The translations under genes and the position numbers were made by a program. Under the pieces are notes generated by a model, which was not told the DNA's origin, searched no databases, and was given only the letters and a program-made list of their open reading frames with translations. A DNA stretch of 41,459 nucleotides from DASSUW01 sp035717845 (lineage in GTDB: Bacteria; Actinomycetota; Thermoleophilia; Solirubrobacterales; Solirubrobacteraceae): NCBI GenBank assembly GCA_035717845.1, contig DASTIC010000082.1, positions 1 to 41,459 of the forward strand. Reading direction: 5' to 3'. Below, piece by piece: positions 30,739-39,473 of this stretch. Within the stretch, counting starts at the first letter, position 1. Each line of letters opens with the position of its first letter.

Positions 30739-31908
30739 CTATTGCCACGCGCGCCGCAGGCGCGCCAGCCCTTCGGCGATCTCCTCCGGTCCGTGCGTGG
30801 TGAAGGAGAGCCGGAGCGCGGCGCGGTCCGGCTCGCCCGCGAAGAACGGGTAGCCGGGCACGAACGCGACGTCGAGCTCCAGGGCGCGCCGCAGCAGCTC
30901 GTCGGAGTCCCAGCCGTCGGGCAGCCGCGCCCACACGAACATCCCGCCGTCCGGGCGGTTGTGCACGGATCCAGGCGGGAGGGCGGCCGCCAGGCCGTCG
31001 AGCAGCGCGTCCCGCCGGGCGCCGTACTCGGTCCGCAGCACGGCCAGGTGCATGTCGAGGTCGACGGCCGCCAGCCACAGCGCTGCGGCCGCCTGGTCGA
31101 TCGTCGACGAGTGCAGGTCGGCCGCCTGCTTGGCCACCACGAGCGGCCGCCGGAGCTCCGCCGGCACCCGCATCCAGCCGATCCGCAACCCCGGGGCGGC
31201 CACCTTCGACAGCGTCGAGAGCGCCAGCGTGCGCTCGCCGGCGAGCGTGGCGACGCTGGGCAGCGGCTCGCCGCGATACCGCAGCTCGCCGTACGGGTCG
31301 TCCTCGATCAGCCACAGCCCGCACCGGTCGGCCACTCCGGCCAGCGCCCGGCGCCGCTCGAGCCCCAGCGTCCGCCCCGTGGGGTTGTGGAAGGTGGGGA
31401 TCGTGTAGAGCAGCCGCGCCCCGTGCTCGGTCGCGACGCGCGCCACCGCGTCGGGATCGAGGCCCTCGTCGTCGCACGCCACCGGCACGACCACGGCGCC
31501 GGCGAGCGCGAACGCCTGGAGCGCCGCCAGGTACGAGGGCTCCTCGACGAGCACCCGGTCGCCGGGCTCGATCAGCACCGTGGCCGCCAGCGTCAGCGCC
31601 TGCTGCGAGCCGCTCGTCACGAGCAGGTCGTCGGCCCCGGTCGGCAGCCCGCGCGCCGTCAGCCGGGCGGCGATCAGCGTCCGCAGCGCCGGATCGCCCT
31701 CGGTGGTCGAGTACTGGAGCGCGCGTCCGGCCCGCCCGTCCTCGAGCGCGCGGGCGAACGCCTCGCGCAGCCCCGCGGCATCGAACAGCTCCGGTGCCGG
31801 CAAGCCGCCCGCGAACGAGATCACGCCCGGCCGCTCGGTCAGCGCGAGGATCTCGCGGACCGGCGAGCTGCGGACGCCGCGCAGGCGGCCGGCGATCCCG
31901 GGCAGCAC
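30739..31908 (-). CDS. PLP-dependent class I/II aminotransferase (2-aminoadipate/MocR-C-terminal type)
   Basis: The protein has 389 residues. It includes ISFAGGLPAPELFD, QYSTTEGDPALRTLIA, VTSGSQQALTLAATVLI, YTIPTFHNPTGRTL, EDDPYGELRY and the PLP lysine in LSTLSKVAAPGLRIGW. These features match the LysN/2-aminoadipate aminotransferase group, which also forms the C-terminal half of MocR regulators; no N-terminal GntR domain is present here. Substrates may include aromatic or branched amino acids. GTG 31908 lies two bases after the SDR stop, so they are translationally coupled. A longer open frame upstream is a shadow of the SDR gene. Confidence 0.88.
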   Translation of the reverse strand: MLPGIAGRLRGVRSSPVREILALTERPGVISFAGGLPAPELFDAAGLREAFARALEDGRAGRALQYSTTEGDPALRTLIAARLTARGLPTGADDLLVTSGSQQALTLAATVLIEPGDRVLVEEPSYLAALQAFALAGAVVVPVACDDEGLDPDAVARVATEHGARLLYTIPTFHNPTGRTLGLERRRALAGVADRCGLWLIEDDPYGELRYRGEPLPSVATLAGERTLALSTLSKVAAPGLRIGWMRVPAELRRPLVVAKQAADLHSSTIDQAAAALWLAAVDLDMHLAVLRTEYGARRDALLDGLAAALPPGSVHNRPDGGMFVWARLPDGWDSDELLRRALELDVAFVPGYPFFAGEPDRAALRLSFTTHGPEEIAEGLARLRRAWQ

Positions 31909-31910
31909 GG

Positions 31911-32738
31911 TCAGGTCGTCATCCCGGTGAACTGGCCGCCCGTCACGTTGAGCACCTGCCCGTGCACGAAGTTCGACCACGGCGAGCAGAGGAAGAACAC
32001 GCCGCCGGCCGCCTCCTCGGGCGTCCCGCCGCGGCCGAGCGGGATCAGCAGCGACTTCATGCCGCGCATCTCGTCCGGGATGCCGAGTTGGACCCGCTCG
32101 CCGCCGATCTCCATCGTGTTCTCGGCGTCCTTGGAGGCGGTGAGCCGCGTCTCGATCCACCCGAAGGCGACCGCGTTGACGTTGACCTTGAACTGCCCCC
32201 ACTCCTTGGCGAGCGTCTTCGTGAGGCCGACGACGCCCGCCTTGCCCGCCGCGTAGTTGGCCTGGCCGGCGTTGCCCATCGTCCCGGAGATCGAGGAGAC
32301 GTTGACGATCTTGCGGAAGACCTCCTCGCCGCGGTCGCGCTCGGCCTTGGCCGGCTCGCGCAGGTGCGGTGCGGCGGCGCGGATGACGCGGAACGGCACG
32401 ACCGTGTGGATGTCGAGCATCTTCTGGAACGCGTCGTCGCTCATCTTGTGGATCGGCGCGTCGAGCGTGTAGCCGGCGTTGTTCACGAGGATGTCGAGCT
32501 TGCCCCACGCGTCGATCGCGGTCTGGACGAGGGCGTCGCACGCGCCGGGCGCCGTGAGGTCGCCGCCGTGGACCACGGTGTCGCCCGCGATCTCCGATGC
32601 GGTCTGCTCGGCGAGGTCGGCGTCGAGGTCGTTGATCAGCACCCGCGCGCCGTGCTCGCTCAGCAGCTCGGCGGTGGCGCGGCCGATGCCGCGCGCCGAG
32701 CCGGTGACGATCGCCACCTTGTCGTCCAGCACTCCCAT
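31911..32738 (-). CDS. Short-chain dehydrogenase/reductase (FabG-like)
   Basis: The 275-residue protein has a complete SDR motif set: VAIVTGSARGIGRATAEL, DILVNNAGYTLDAPI, VNVSSISGTMGNAGQ with catalytic Ser, and NYAAGKAGVVGLTKTLA with Tyr-Lys. It reduces or oxidises a keto/hydroxyl group with NAD(P)H, probably on acyl-CoA or acyl carrier protein derivatives. It has an insertion (EPAKAERDRGEEVF) before the Ser strand that is seen in some actinobacterial 3-oxoacyl reductases. ATG 32738 has GGAGG six bases upstream. It is the first gene of the operon with the aminotransferase and cupin. Confidence 0.9.
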   Translation of the reverse strand: MGVLDDKVAIVTGSARGIGRATAELLSEHGARVLINDLDADLAEQTASEIAGDTVVHGGDLTAPGACDALVQTAIDAWGKLDILVNNAGYTLDAPIHKMSDDAFQKMLDIHTVVPFRVIRAAAPHLREPAKAERDRGEEVFRKIVNVSSISGTMGNAGQANYAAGKAGVVGLTKTLAKEWGQFKVNVNAVAFGWIETRLTASKDAENTMEIGGERVQLGIPDEMRGMKSLLIPLGRGGTPEEAAGGVFFLCSPWSNFVHGQVLNVTGGQFTGMTT

Positions 32739-32779
32739 GTTCAGCCTCCGGTCAGGTTCGGGAGGCGGGATCGTGCCAG

Positions 32780-33472
32780 CTAGGCGGCCAGTGCCGCCGC
32801 AGCAGGCGCGACCACGCGGCCGCCGTCGAGCTCGACGACCCGGTCGGCCACCGCGGCGGCGGCCTCGGCGTCGCGCGTGAAGAGCACGACCGTGATGCCG
32901 TCCTCGTGCGCGATCTCGCGCAGGAGCTCGAGCAGCGCGGCGCCCTCGGCGGGGTCGAGGTCGCCGGCCGGCTCGTCAGCGAGCAGCACGCTCGGGCGGC
33001 CGGCGATGGCGCGCGCGAGCGCGGCCCGCTGGCGCTCGGCGACGCTCAGCTCACCGGCGCGGTCGTCGCGATGGGCGCTGAGGCCGACGCGGTCGAGCAG
33101 CGCGTCGATCGTCGCGGCGTCGTGCGCGCGGCGGGCGATCAGCAGCGGAAGCGCGACGTTCTCGCGCACGGTGATGGTGGGGAGGACCGAAGCGGCGGGA
33201 AGCAGGAGGCCGATGCGCTCACGGCGCAGGCGGGTCAGCTCGAGGTCGTCGAGGCCGCGCAGCGGGCGCTCGTCGACGCACAGCGTGCCGCCGGCGGGGC
33301 GGTCGAGGCCGGCCAGCACGTGCAGCAGCGACGTCTTGCCTGCGCCCGAGGGGCCGACGACGGCCGTCAGCCGCCCGGCCGGTGCCTCGAGCGAGACGTC
33401 GCGGAGCACATCCACGCGGGTCCGCAGGTCCCCGACGCGGTGGAAGAGATTGTGCGCGATGACTCCGGGCAT
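32780..33472 (-). CDS. ABC-type ATP-binding protein with degenerate Q-loop, signature and switch motifs
   Basis: The protein has 230 residues. Walker A (VVGPSGAGKTSLLHVL) and Walker B (SVLLADEPAGDLDP) are intact and the overall layout is that of the LolD/MacB/FtsE group. However, the Q-loop Gln is missing (GLLLPAASVLPTITVREN), the signature is LSVAERQ rather than LSGGQ, and the switch His is Arg (VVLFTRDAEAAAA). ATP binding is likely but normal hydrolysis is doubtful. No permease gene is adjacent. ATG 33472 was chosen because GGGAG lies about 9 to 10 bases upstream; an upstream GTG at 33490 would add six residues. The 84-base upstream gap contains a small GCACC/GGTGC hairpin and no clear promoter. 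Confidence 0.8.
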   Translation of the reverse strand: MPGVIAHNLFHRVGDLRTRVDVLRDVSLEAPAGRLTAVVGPSGAGKTSLLHVLAGLDRPAGGTLCVDERPLRGLDDLELTRLRRERIGLLLPAASVLPTITVRENVALPLLIARRAHDAATIDALLDRVGLSAHRDDRAGELSVAERQRAALARAIAGRPSVLLADEPAGDLDPAEGAALLELLREIAHEDGITVVLFTRDAEAAAAVADRVVELDGGRVVAPAAAALAA

Positions 33473-33556
33473 GGCCCGGAACTCTCCCACCAGGCCGTAC
33501 CACCGAAAGGACGGATAACCGCACCTTTGGGGTGCGCCCCCCTCCCCAATAAGGCC

Positions 33557-34741
33557 CTATAGCCCGTAGGAGCGGCCGATCACGTCGAGCATGATCTCGT
33601 CGGTGCCGGCGCCGATGCGGTTGAGCCGCAGGTCCCGCCAGACGCGCTCGATGCCGTACTCCTCCATGTAGCCGGCGCCGCCGTGGATCTGGAGGCACTC
33701 GTCGGAGACCTCGCAGGCCATGCGCGACGCGAACAGCTTCGCCATCGAGATCTCGCGCACCGGGTACTCGCCGTTCATGTGCCGCCAGGCCGTCGTGTAG
33801 ACGAGCTGGCGGGCCGCCTCGATCTTGGTCGCCATCTCGCCGAACTTGTGGCGCGTGACCTGGAACTTGCCGATCGGCCGCCCGAACGCGTGGCGCTCTC
33901 CCGCGTAGGCCAGCGTGCGATCGAAGACGGCCTGGGCGGCCGCCACCGCGCCCGCGGCGCCGATCAGGCGCTCGCCCTGGAGCTCCCACATGATGTGGTA
34001 GAAGCCCTTGCCGACCTCGCCGAGCACCGCGCTGTCGGGCACCCGCACGTCCTGGAACGCGAGCAGCGCCGTGTCGGAGGCGTGCATGCCGAGCTTGCGC
34101 AGGCGCTCCTCGCGGATCACGCCGGGCGCGTCCATGTCGACGATGAACAGCGTGAAGCCGTCATAGCCGGCGTCGGGATCGGTCTTCGTCACCAGCACGA
34201 TGTAGTCGGCCCGGTGGCCGTTGGTGATGTACGTCTTCGAGCCGTTGATCACCCACTCGTCGCCGTCGCGCACCGCGCGGGTCTTGATCCCGGAGACGTC
34301 CGAGCCCGCGTCCGGCTCGGTGATGCCCAGGCAGGAGATCTTCTCGCCCCGGATCGAGGGCACCAGGTAGGCCTGCTTCTGCTCCTCGGTGCCGAAGGCG
34401 AGGATCGGCGGCGTCGCCATGTCGGTGTGCACCGCGATGCCCATCGCCAGCCCGCCGCAGTCGGCGTGGACGATCTCCTCGGCGAGCACGAGGTTGCACG
34501 GGTAGTCGCCGCCCTGCCCGCCGTACGCCTCGGGGAAGGAGAGCCCCAGGAACCCGAGCTCTCCCATGCGCGAGAACACCCAGTCCGGGAACGTCGACTT
34601 CTCCCACTCGGCCGAGTGGGGCCGCAGCTCCTTGCGCACGAACGCGCGGATCGACTCCCGCAGCTGCTCGTGCTCGTCGGTGAAGATGAAGTGCCGCCGA
34701 GCCGCGGCGTGATCGGGCTTGAGGACGTCGGTGGCGGCCAT
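33557..34741 (-). CDS. Acyl-CoA dehydrogenase
   Basis: The 394-residue FAD enzyme carries the family signatures CLGITEPDAGSDVSGIK, WVINGSKTYITNG, a middle beta domain (GFTLFIVDMDAPGV), RHAFGRPIGKFQ and QIHGGAGYMEEYGIERVWRD near the C-terminus. The catalytic base is expected near YMEEYGIER, as in short/branched-chain members. It oxidises an acyl-CoA to the 2-enoyl-CoA and passes electrons to ETF. Length is standard. The start ATG 34741 is 43 bases after the stop of the carboxypeptidase gene; both are minus-strand. The enoyl-CoA hydratase and carboxylase beta genes further right fit a common acyl-CoA pathway. Confidence 0.93.
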   Translation of the reverse strand: MAATDVLKPDHAAARRHFIFTDEHEQLRESIRAFVRKELRPHSAEWEKSTFPDWVFSRMGELGFLGLSFPEAYGGQGGDYPCNLVLAEEIVHADCGGLAMGIAVHTDMATPPILAFGTEEQKQAYLVPSIRGEKISCLGITEPDAGSDVSGIKTRAVRDGDEWVINGSKTYITNGHRADYIVLVTKTDPDAGYDGFTLFIVDMDAPGVIREERLRKLGMHASDTALLAFQDVRVPDSAVLGEVGKGFYHIMWELQGERLIGAAGAVAAAQAVFDRTLAYAGERHAFGRPIGKFQVTRHKFGEMATKIEAARQLVYTTAWRHMNGEYPVREISMAKLFASRMACEVSDECLQIHGGAGYMEEYGIERVWRDLRLNRIGAGTDEIMLDVIGRSYGL

Positions 34742-34784
34742 GTGCCAACGCTAGCCCATGGCCGCCACCCTCCGCGCTAGGCGG

Positions 34785-37700
34785 CTACTCGAGGACCCCC
34801 AGGTGCCGGAGCGACGCCCGGATGAACGACGCGCGCTCGGCTGCGGTGCTCATCGTCGCGATCTCGAAGCCGGCGTAGACCGTGTCGGTCGTGCCGACCA
34901 CCGCGCCCTCCTGGAACTGCTCGGTGCTCCGCGTCCACTGCGGGTCCGGGTTCGGCGTGCTGGCCGGCGCCCCGCCGACCTGCCACACGCCCGCGTCCGC
35001 CTCGAACGAGGTCTGCGACGAGGTCGCCCCGCCGACCTCGACCGTCGCGTCGTCGACCCAGGCGCCGAGGTTCAGGAAGGCCCAGTCGCTGGCCTGGACG
35101 ATCGCGACCTCCACCTTCTGACCGGCGAAGCGGCTGAGGTCGACCTCCCAGTCCTGCCAGCCGTTCGAGCTGCCGGTCGCGGCGTGCCACTCGCCGGTGG
35201 TGCCGGTCGGCGTGCACGTATCGCGCGACGGCGTCTGGTAGTTCAGGAGCCGGTCGTGCAGGTCGGCTCCCCACCCGCCGCCGTCCCAACAGCTGAAGCC
35301 GGTCGCCTGCGAGGTGTGGCCGTTGACGTCCGGCAGCGTCGTCCACTGCTCGGTGCCGACCGGCCGCGCCTCGACGAACACGTAGTCCCAATCCTGCTCG
35401 ACGTCGAACGACATCTTGAACTTCACCTTGCCCGACGTCGCCCCGGTGAGGTCGACCTCGGTCCACAGGCGCTTGTACGCCTCGTCGTCGGCGCCCGAGG
35501 CCATGTAGTACTGGCCGGTGAACGGCGCGAACGGTCCGGCACCCGGCCGGGTCCACCCAGCGAGGCGGCGGGAGTCCTGGTAGGTCGGGTTGTCGATGAT
35601 CGTGCTCGTCACCGCGAAGGTCGACGTCGGCGCCCCGGCGGCCGGATCGGCGGCCTGGTTCGCGAACGTCCAGCTCGTCCCGGGCGCGAACGGGTCCTCG
35701 CCGGCGACCGGGAAGACCGAGCCGTCGGGGCTCCACGCGTTGCCGTTCTCGACCCGGATGTACGCCCCCAGGTAGTACTGGAGGAAGTCGTTCGTGTGGG
35801 CGATGCAGCCGTCGCGCGACTCCGGCAGATCGGCGTCGCACCAGCGGCCCTGCTGGTCCTCGTTGGGCTGCGGGAACCCGAAGTTGCGGAACTCGTAGCC
35901 CTCGGCGTACTGCTGACCGGCGTGCTTGCCCGCGTAGACGACCTTGCCGCCCTCGTTGAGGTAGTCGCGGACGGCGACCTGCTCGTCGAGCGCCAGGCGT
36001 GACGTGCCGGTACCCGGCACCTGGCCCGGCTCGCGGGTCAGGTAGTCGTCGCCCGTGTACCAGATCACGGCGTCGTAGTGGGAGAGCACCCCGAGCGGAT
36101 GCGGGGCACGGCGGCCGCGGGCGTCGACGTCGTACAGGTCGGCGCCGAGGCCGTTCGCGGCGACGGCCGCGAGGTACTGGTCCGCGTACCGGGGCCCGCT
36201 CGGGTCCAGCGCGGGCGTGGGCCCTGTGTAGTCCTCGGCCGCCAGCACGAGCACGCGGTTCGCGCTCTCCACCCGCGCGGCGTAGCTGAACGACGCGGAT
36301 TGCTTGCTGCCGTTCTTCTGGGCGAACCACACCTCGACGTTGTCGCCCGGCTTCGTGCCGGTCACGGTGCCGCGGAGCCGGTGGTAGTAGACGCCCGCCT
36401 CCTGGTAGTAGCGCTCGCCGTCGCTCCACTCGGAGGTGCCGACCGTCTTGGTCGCGCCGCCGTTGATCCGGTAGCGCATCACGATCGCGCCGAGCGACCG
36501 CTTGGCGGTCGCCTGGACCGTCTGCGGGTCGCCGTACGAGTCCGCGAACGAGTCGACGTAGAAGTCCTGCACCGTGTTGCCGAGGTGCGAGTCCGGCTCC
36601 TCGGGCTTGTCCGCCGACTCGGCGAGGTCGAGCGAGAAGTCGCGATGGCGCCGGAACTCGGCCTCGATCGCCGACTCGGAGTCCTCGAACTCGAAGCCGG
36701 AGACCGTCGTGTCCTTGGGCTCGGAGCCCTCGGGCGTGTAGGCGAGGATGCCCTCGCGGTTGTAGGCCGTGTCCAGCGTGTCGCCGTTGGTGATGTACAG
36801 CTCGGCGCCGAGGTCCGGGTCGAACCCGGCGATCGCCGGGTCGGCGTCGTCACCCGCGAGCGCGGTGAAGATCGCGTCGTCGGCCGCCGGCGTGTACTGC
36901 TGCCAGCCCTGCGGATAGAGCACCAGCTTGGCCGCCGTGTGGTCGTTCTTCTGGAACTCGAAGTCGACCAGCCGCCACAGGCGCTGCATCGCCTGGGTCT
37001 CCGGCTCCGAGGCCGCAGACGGGCCACGGTAGGTCTCGGACGTCGGGTCGGGTGAGGAGCCCTCGTCGTCAAGGCCCCAGTTGACGGGGAAGTTGCGGTT
37101 CGGGTCCACGCCGTCGTTGACCTCGCCGTAGACGCCGTCGCGGTCGTTGTCGGCCATGTTCTTGCGCCACAGGCGGTTGCCCGGCGTGAACGTGTACTCG
37201 TAGCCGTCGGGATTCGCCATGCACACGAACCACAGCTCACGGGTGTCGACCAGCCGCGTGACGAGTGGGTCCTTGCCGTAGTTGTCGGTGAAGTAGGTGA
37301 GCGTGCGGCGGCAGGTCTCCCCGGCCAGCCACTCGCGAGCGTGCTGCATCGCGTTGTAGAGGACCGCGGGCCGGCTGTTGTCGCGCGTCGTCTTCGCGTT
37401 CGCCGTCACCTTCAGCGCCACGATGTCGCGCCCGAGCACCGTGTCGCCGATGTCCACGCGCTTGACGATGCTGCGCTGCGCGAGGCGGTCGTAGAGCTCG
37501 AGGTACTGCTCCTTGGCGTCGCCGGGCACGCGGTCGTAGCGCCGCCAGACCTTGTACTGGGCGTCGGAGCCGGTGAGCGTCTGCTCCTGCGCGGCGCTGA
37601 ACGAGCGCACGAGCTCCGCCGACACGCCCGTGTCGTCGGTGAACTTGCGCAGCTGCCCGGCGGTGCCGTAGACCTCGACCTTGCCGTCGCGCCGCCCTTC

Positions 37701-37859
37701 GGTGACGTCGAAGCCTGCGAGCGCCAGGCGCTCGAGGTTCTTGCCCGTCGCCTCGACCCGGTACGCGTTGATCGGATTGCGCGCGTCGGCGTACGCCGGC
37801 GCGCAGGCAACCACTGATGCGAGCACCGCCAGCGCGGCGATGCGTCCGCTTCGTGACAT
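34785..37859 (-). CDS. Secreted M14 zinc carboxypeptidase with C-terminal amidotransferase-like and MAM/immune-inhibitor-like domains
   Basis: The 1,024-residue protein has a signal peptide (SGRIAALAVLASVVACAPAYA). A propeptide-like region extends to about residue 115. The M14 peptidase domain has NAMQHAREWLAGE (HxxE zinc ligands), ANPDGYEYTFTPGNRLWRKN, DPNRNFPVNWG and the third ligand in NDHTAAKLVLYPQGWQ; the catalytic Glu is probably in GFEFEDSES. The domain at about 560-700 (RVLVLAAEDYTGPTPALDPS, DYLNEGGKVVYAGKHAG) resembles a class I amidotransferase-like fold without its Cys. The C-terminus (YVFVEARPVGTEQWTTLPDV, GAWVDDATVEVGG) resembles MAM-type sandwiches of immune inhibitor A peptidases. 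ATG 37859 has GGGAG upstream. It probably degrades extracellular peptides. Confidence 0.88.
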   Translation of the reverse strand: MSRSGRIAALAVLASVVACAPAYADARNPINAYRVEATGKNLERLALAGFDVTEGRRDGKVEVYGTAGQLRKFTDDTGVSAELVRSFSAAQEQTLTGSDAQYKVWRRYDRVPGDAKEQYLELYDRLAQRSIVKRVDIGDTVLGRDIVALKVTANAKTTRDNSRPAVLYNAMQHAREWLAGETCRRTLTYFTDNYGKDPLVTRLVDTRELWFVCMANPDGYEYTFTPGNRLWRKNMADNDRDGVYGEVNDGVDPNRNFPVNWGLDDEGSSPDPTSETYRGPSAASEPETQAMQRLWRLVDFEFQKNDHTAAKLVLYPQGWQQYTPAADDAIFTALAGDDADPAIAGFDPDLGAELYITNGDTLDTAYNREGILAYTPEGSEPKDTTVSGFEFEDSESAIEAEFRRHRDFSLDLAESADKPEEPDSHLGNTVQDFYVDSFADSYGDPQTVQATAKRSLGAIVMRYRINGGATKTVGTSEWSDGERYYQEAGVYYHRLRGTVTGTKPGDNVEVWFAQKNGSKQSASFSYAARVESANRVLVLAAEDYTGPTPALDPSGPRYADQYLAAVAANGLGADLYDVDARGRRAPHPLGVLSHYDAVIWYTGDDYLTREPGQVPGTGTSRLALDEQVAVRDYLNEGGKVVYAGKHAGQQYAEGYEFRNFGFPQPNEDQQGRWCDADLPESRDGCIAHTNDFLQYYLGAYIRVENGNAWSPDGSVFPVAGEDPFAPGTSWTFANQAADPAAGAPTSTFAVTSTIIDNPTYQDSRRLAGWTRPGAGPFAPFTGQYYMASGADDEAYKRLWTEVDLTGATSGKVKFKMSFDVEQDWDYVFVEARPVGTEQWTTLPDVNGHTSQATGFSCWDGGGWGADLHDRLLNYQTPSRDTCTPTGTTGEWHAATGSSNGWQDWEVDLSRFAGQKVEVAIVQASDWAFLNLGAWVDDATVEVGGATSSQTSFEADAGVWQVGGAPASTPNPDPQWTRSTEQFQEGAVVGTTDTVYAGFEIATMSTAAERASFIRASLRHLGVLE

Positions 37860-37965
37860 CCCCAACTCCCTCGTGAACGGTATGGGCGACGTACCCCATC
37901 GCCCGGATTGCGGGCAAGGTAGACGCGGCGAGGGCGGCGGTCAAGGCGATAGGTTCAGGCCGCCC

Positions 37966-38748
37966 ATGCACAGGACCGTCCGATACGAGCGCGCGGAAGG
38001 CGGCGTCGCGACGATCGCGCTCGACCAGCCCGAGACCCGCAACGCGCTCTCCGACGAGGTGCTCGACGACCTGATCGCCGCCTTCGAGGCCGCACGGGAC
38101 GACGGAGACGTGCGCTGCGTGGTGCTCACCTCCACCCACGACAAGGTGTTCTCGAGCGGCGGCAACCTGGCCGGCTTCGCATCCGAGGCGCCGCTGGTGC
38201 ACAAGCACCTCGGGACCGCGCGCTTCCCGCGGCTCTTCACGCTGATCGGGGAGCTGGGCAAGCCGACGATCTGCGCCGCCAACGGACACGTCCTCGCGGG
38301 GGCGCTGGGTCTGGCGCTGGCCTGCGACCTGATCGTCGCCCGCGAGGGGGTGCGGTTCGGAACGCCGGAGATCAACGTCGGGGTGTTCCCGTTCATGATC
38401 GCGGCGCTCATCTACCGCAACGTGCCGCGCAAGAAGGCGACCGAGCTGCTGCTGCTGGGGGAGCAGATCAGCGCCGCGGAGGCCGAGCGGATCGGGATCG
38501 TCAACCGCGTGGTGGCGCCGGACGAGTTCGACGCGTTCGTGCGCGACTGGGCGGAGCGCCTGGCGGCCAAGTCACCGGTCCTCATGCGCTTGGGCAAGGA
38601 CGCGCTGTTCCGCCAGCAGGACATGGCGCTGGCCGACGCGCTGGAGTACCTGCACGCCCAGCTCACGATCGCGTTCTCGACCGACGACATCCAGGAGGGC
38701 GTCAAGGCGTTCTTCGAGAAGCGGGAGCCGGAGTGGACCGGCCGCTGA
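37966..38748 (+). CDS. Enoyl-CoA hydratase/isomerase
   Basis: The 260-residue crotonase-family protein shows LDQPETRNALSDEVLDDLI, a first oxyanion-hole strand VFSSGGNLAGFAS, and the second oxyanion loop AANGHVLAGALGLALACDL, followed by FGTPEINVGVFPFM. The two catalytic Glu of classic hydratases lie near these loops and one (PEINVG) is visible; whether it is a hydratase or an isomerase cannot be decided. It acts in acyl-CoA degradation. ATG 37966 follows TAGGTT by 10 bases, a possible -10 giving a near-leaderless mRNA. The GTG of the arginase-family gene overlaps its end by 16 bases, indicating an operon continuing into the carboxylase beta gene. Confidence 0.9.
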   Translation: MHRTVRYERAEGGVATIALDQPETRNALSDEVLDDLIAAFEAARDDGDVRCVVLTSTHDKVFSSGGNLAGFASEAPLVHKHLGTARFPRLFTLIGELGKPTICAANGHVLAGALGLALACDLIVAREGVRFGTPEINVGVFPFMIAALIYRNVPRKKATELLLLGEQISAAEAERIGIVNRVVAPDEFDAFVRDWAERLAAKSPVLMRLGKDALFRQQDMALADALEYLHAQLTIAFSTDDIQEGVKAFFEKREPEWTGR

Positions 38749-39473
38749 GGGTCACCTGCCTGCGCGCGCGAACGTCGGACCGCACGGACGGCGCGGGGGC
38801 GGGCGCCGAGGCGCTGGCGCGCGCCCTCGGGGGCCGCGTGGTGGGCGAGGCGTCGGCGGGCGCGCCGCGCGACTGGTCGGAGGACCTGCCGGCCGCTCGC
38901 CCGGTGCTGGAGGCCGCCGCCGCCGAGGTCTCGGCCGCACTCGACCAGGGCGAGCTGCCGCTGCTCACCGCCTCCGACTGCACGATCTGCATCGCCACGC
39001 TGCCCACCGCGGCCCGCCGGCTCCCCGGCCTGCGCGTGCTGTGGCTCGACGCGCACGGCGACTTCAACACACCGGACACCACGCCGAGCGGCTTCCTCGG
39101 CGGCATGTGCCTGGCCGCCGCCTGCGGCTGCTGGGACGCCGGCTGGCCCGACACGCTCGACCCCGCCGCGGTCTCCTTCCTCGGTGTCCGCGACCTCGAC
39201 CCGGGCGAGCGGATCGAGGTCGACCATGCGGGAGTGGGGACCGGCGTGCCCGGCGACGGTCCCGTCTTCGTGCACCTCGACCTCGACGTGCTCGACCCGA
39301 CGGTGCTGGCCCCCCAGTTCCCGGTGCCCGACGGCCTTCAGGCGGCCGAGGTGCGCGACGTGCTGGCCCGGCTGCGCGACGAAGGGCGCCTCGTCGGCCT
39401 CGAGGTCACCGCGCTCGAGGATCCCGCGGGAGTCGACCTCGTCACGGAGATCCTCGAGCCGGTCACCCGATAG
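38733..39473 (+). CDS. Arginase/agmatinase-family protein (ureohydrolase fold)
   Basis: The 246-residue protein has VLWLDAHGDFNTP (three metal ligands of the arginase DAHxD motif), VHLDLDVLDPTVL (the DxD motif) and LVGLEVTALEDP. The first manganese-ligand motif GGDHS is replaced by TASDCTICI, so the His ligand is Cys and the glycines are lost. This may alter the metal centre or the substrate. A ureohydrolase among acyl-CoA genes is unusual. GTG 38733 overlaps the end of the hydratase gene and has GGGAG six bases upstream. Its TAG shares one base with the GTG of the carboxylase gene (TAGTG). Substrate unassigned. Confidence 0.82.
   Translation: MDRPLRVTCLRARTSDRTDGAGAGAEALARALGGRVVGEASAGAPRDWSEDLPAARPVLEAAAAEVSAALDQGELPLLTASDCTICIATLPTAARRLPGLRVLWLDAHGDFNTPDTTPSGFLGGMCLAAACGCWDAGWPDTLDPAAVSFLGVRDLDPGERIEVDHAGVGTGVPGDGPVFVHLDLDVLDPTVLAPQFPVPDGLQAAEVRDVLARLRDEGRLVGLEVTALEDPAGVDLVTEILEPVTR

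Noticed and set aside
32168..32182. GCGTTGACGTTGACC resembling a repeat arm
   Set aside because: It lies inside the SDR coding region, encodes conserved VNVNA and lacks the GGCTGGG part of the arm.
33500..33556. GCACC/GGTGC hairpin upstream of the ABC gene as a terminator
   Set aside because: Only a 5-base stem without a U-tract; too weak to call.
35318..35332. GCCGTTGACGTCC resembling a repeat arm
   Set aside because: Nine-base chance match inside the carboxypeptidase gene.
39041..39472. N-terminal extension of the carboxylase beta frame
   Set aside because: It overlaps the arginase-family gene in another frame and is Arg-rich without similarity; GTG 39473 overlaps the stop as expected.
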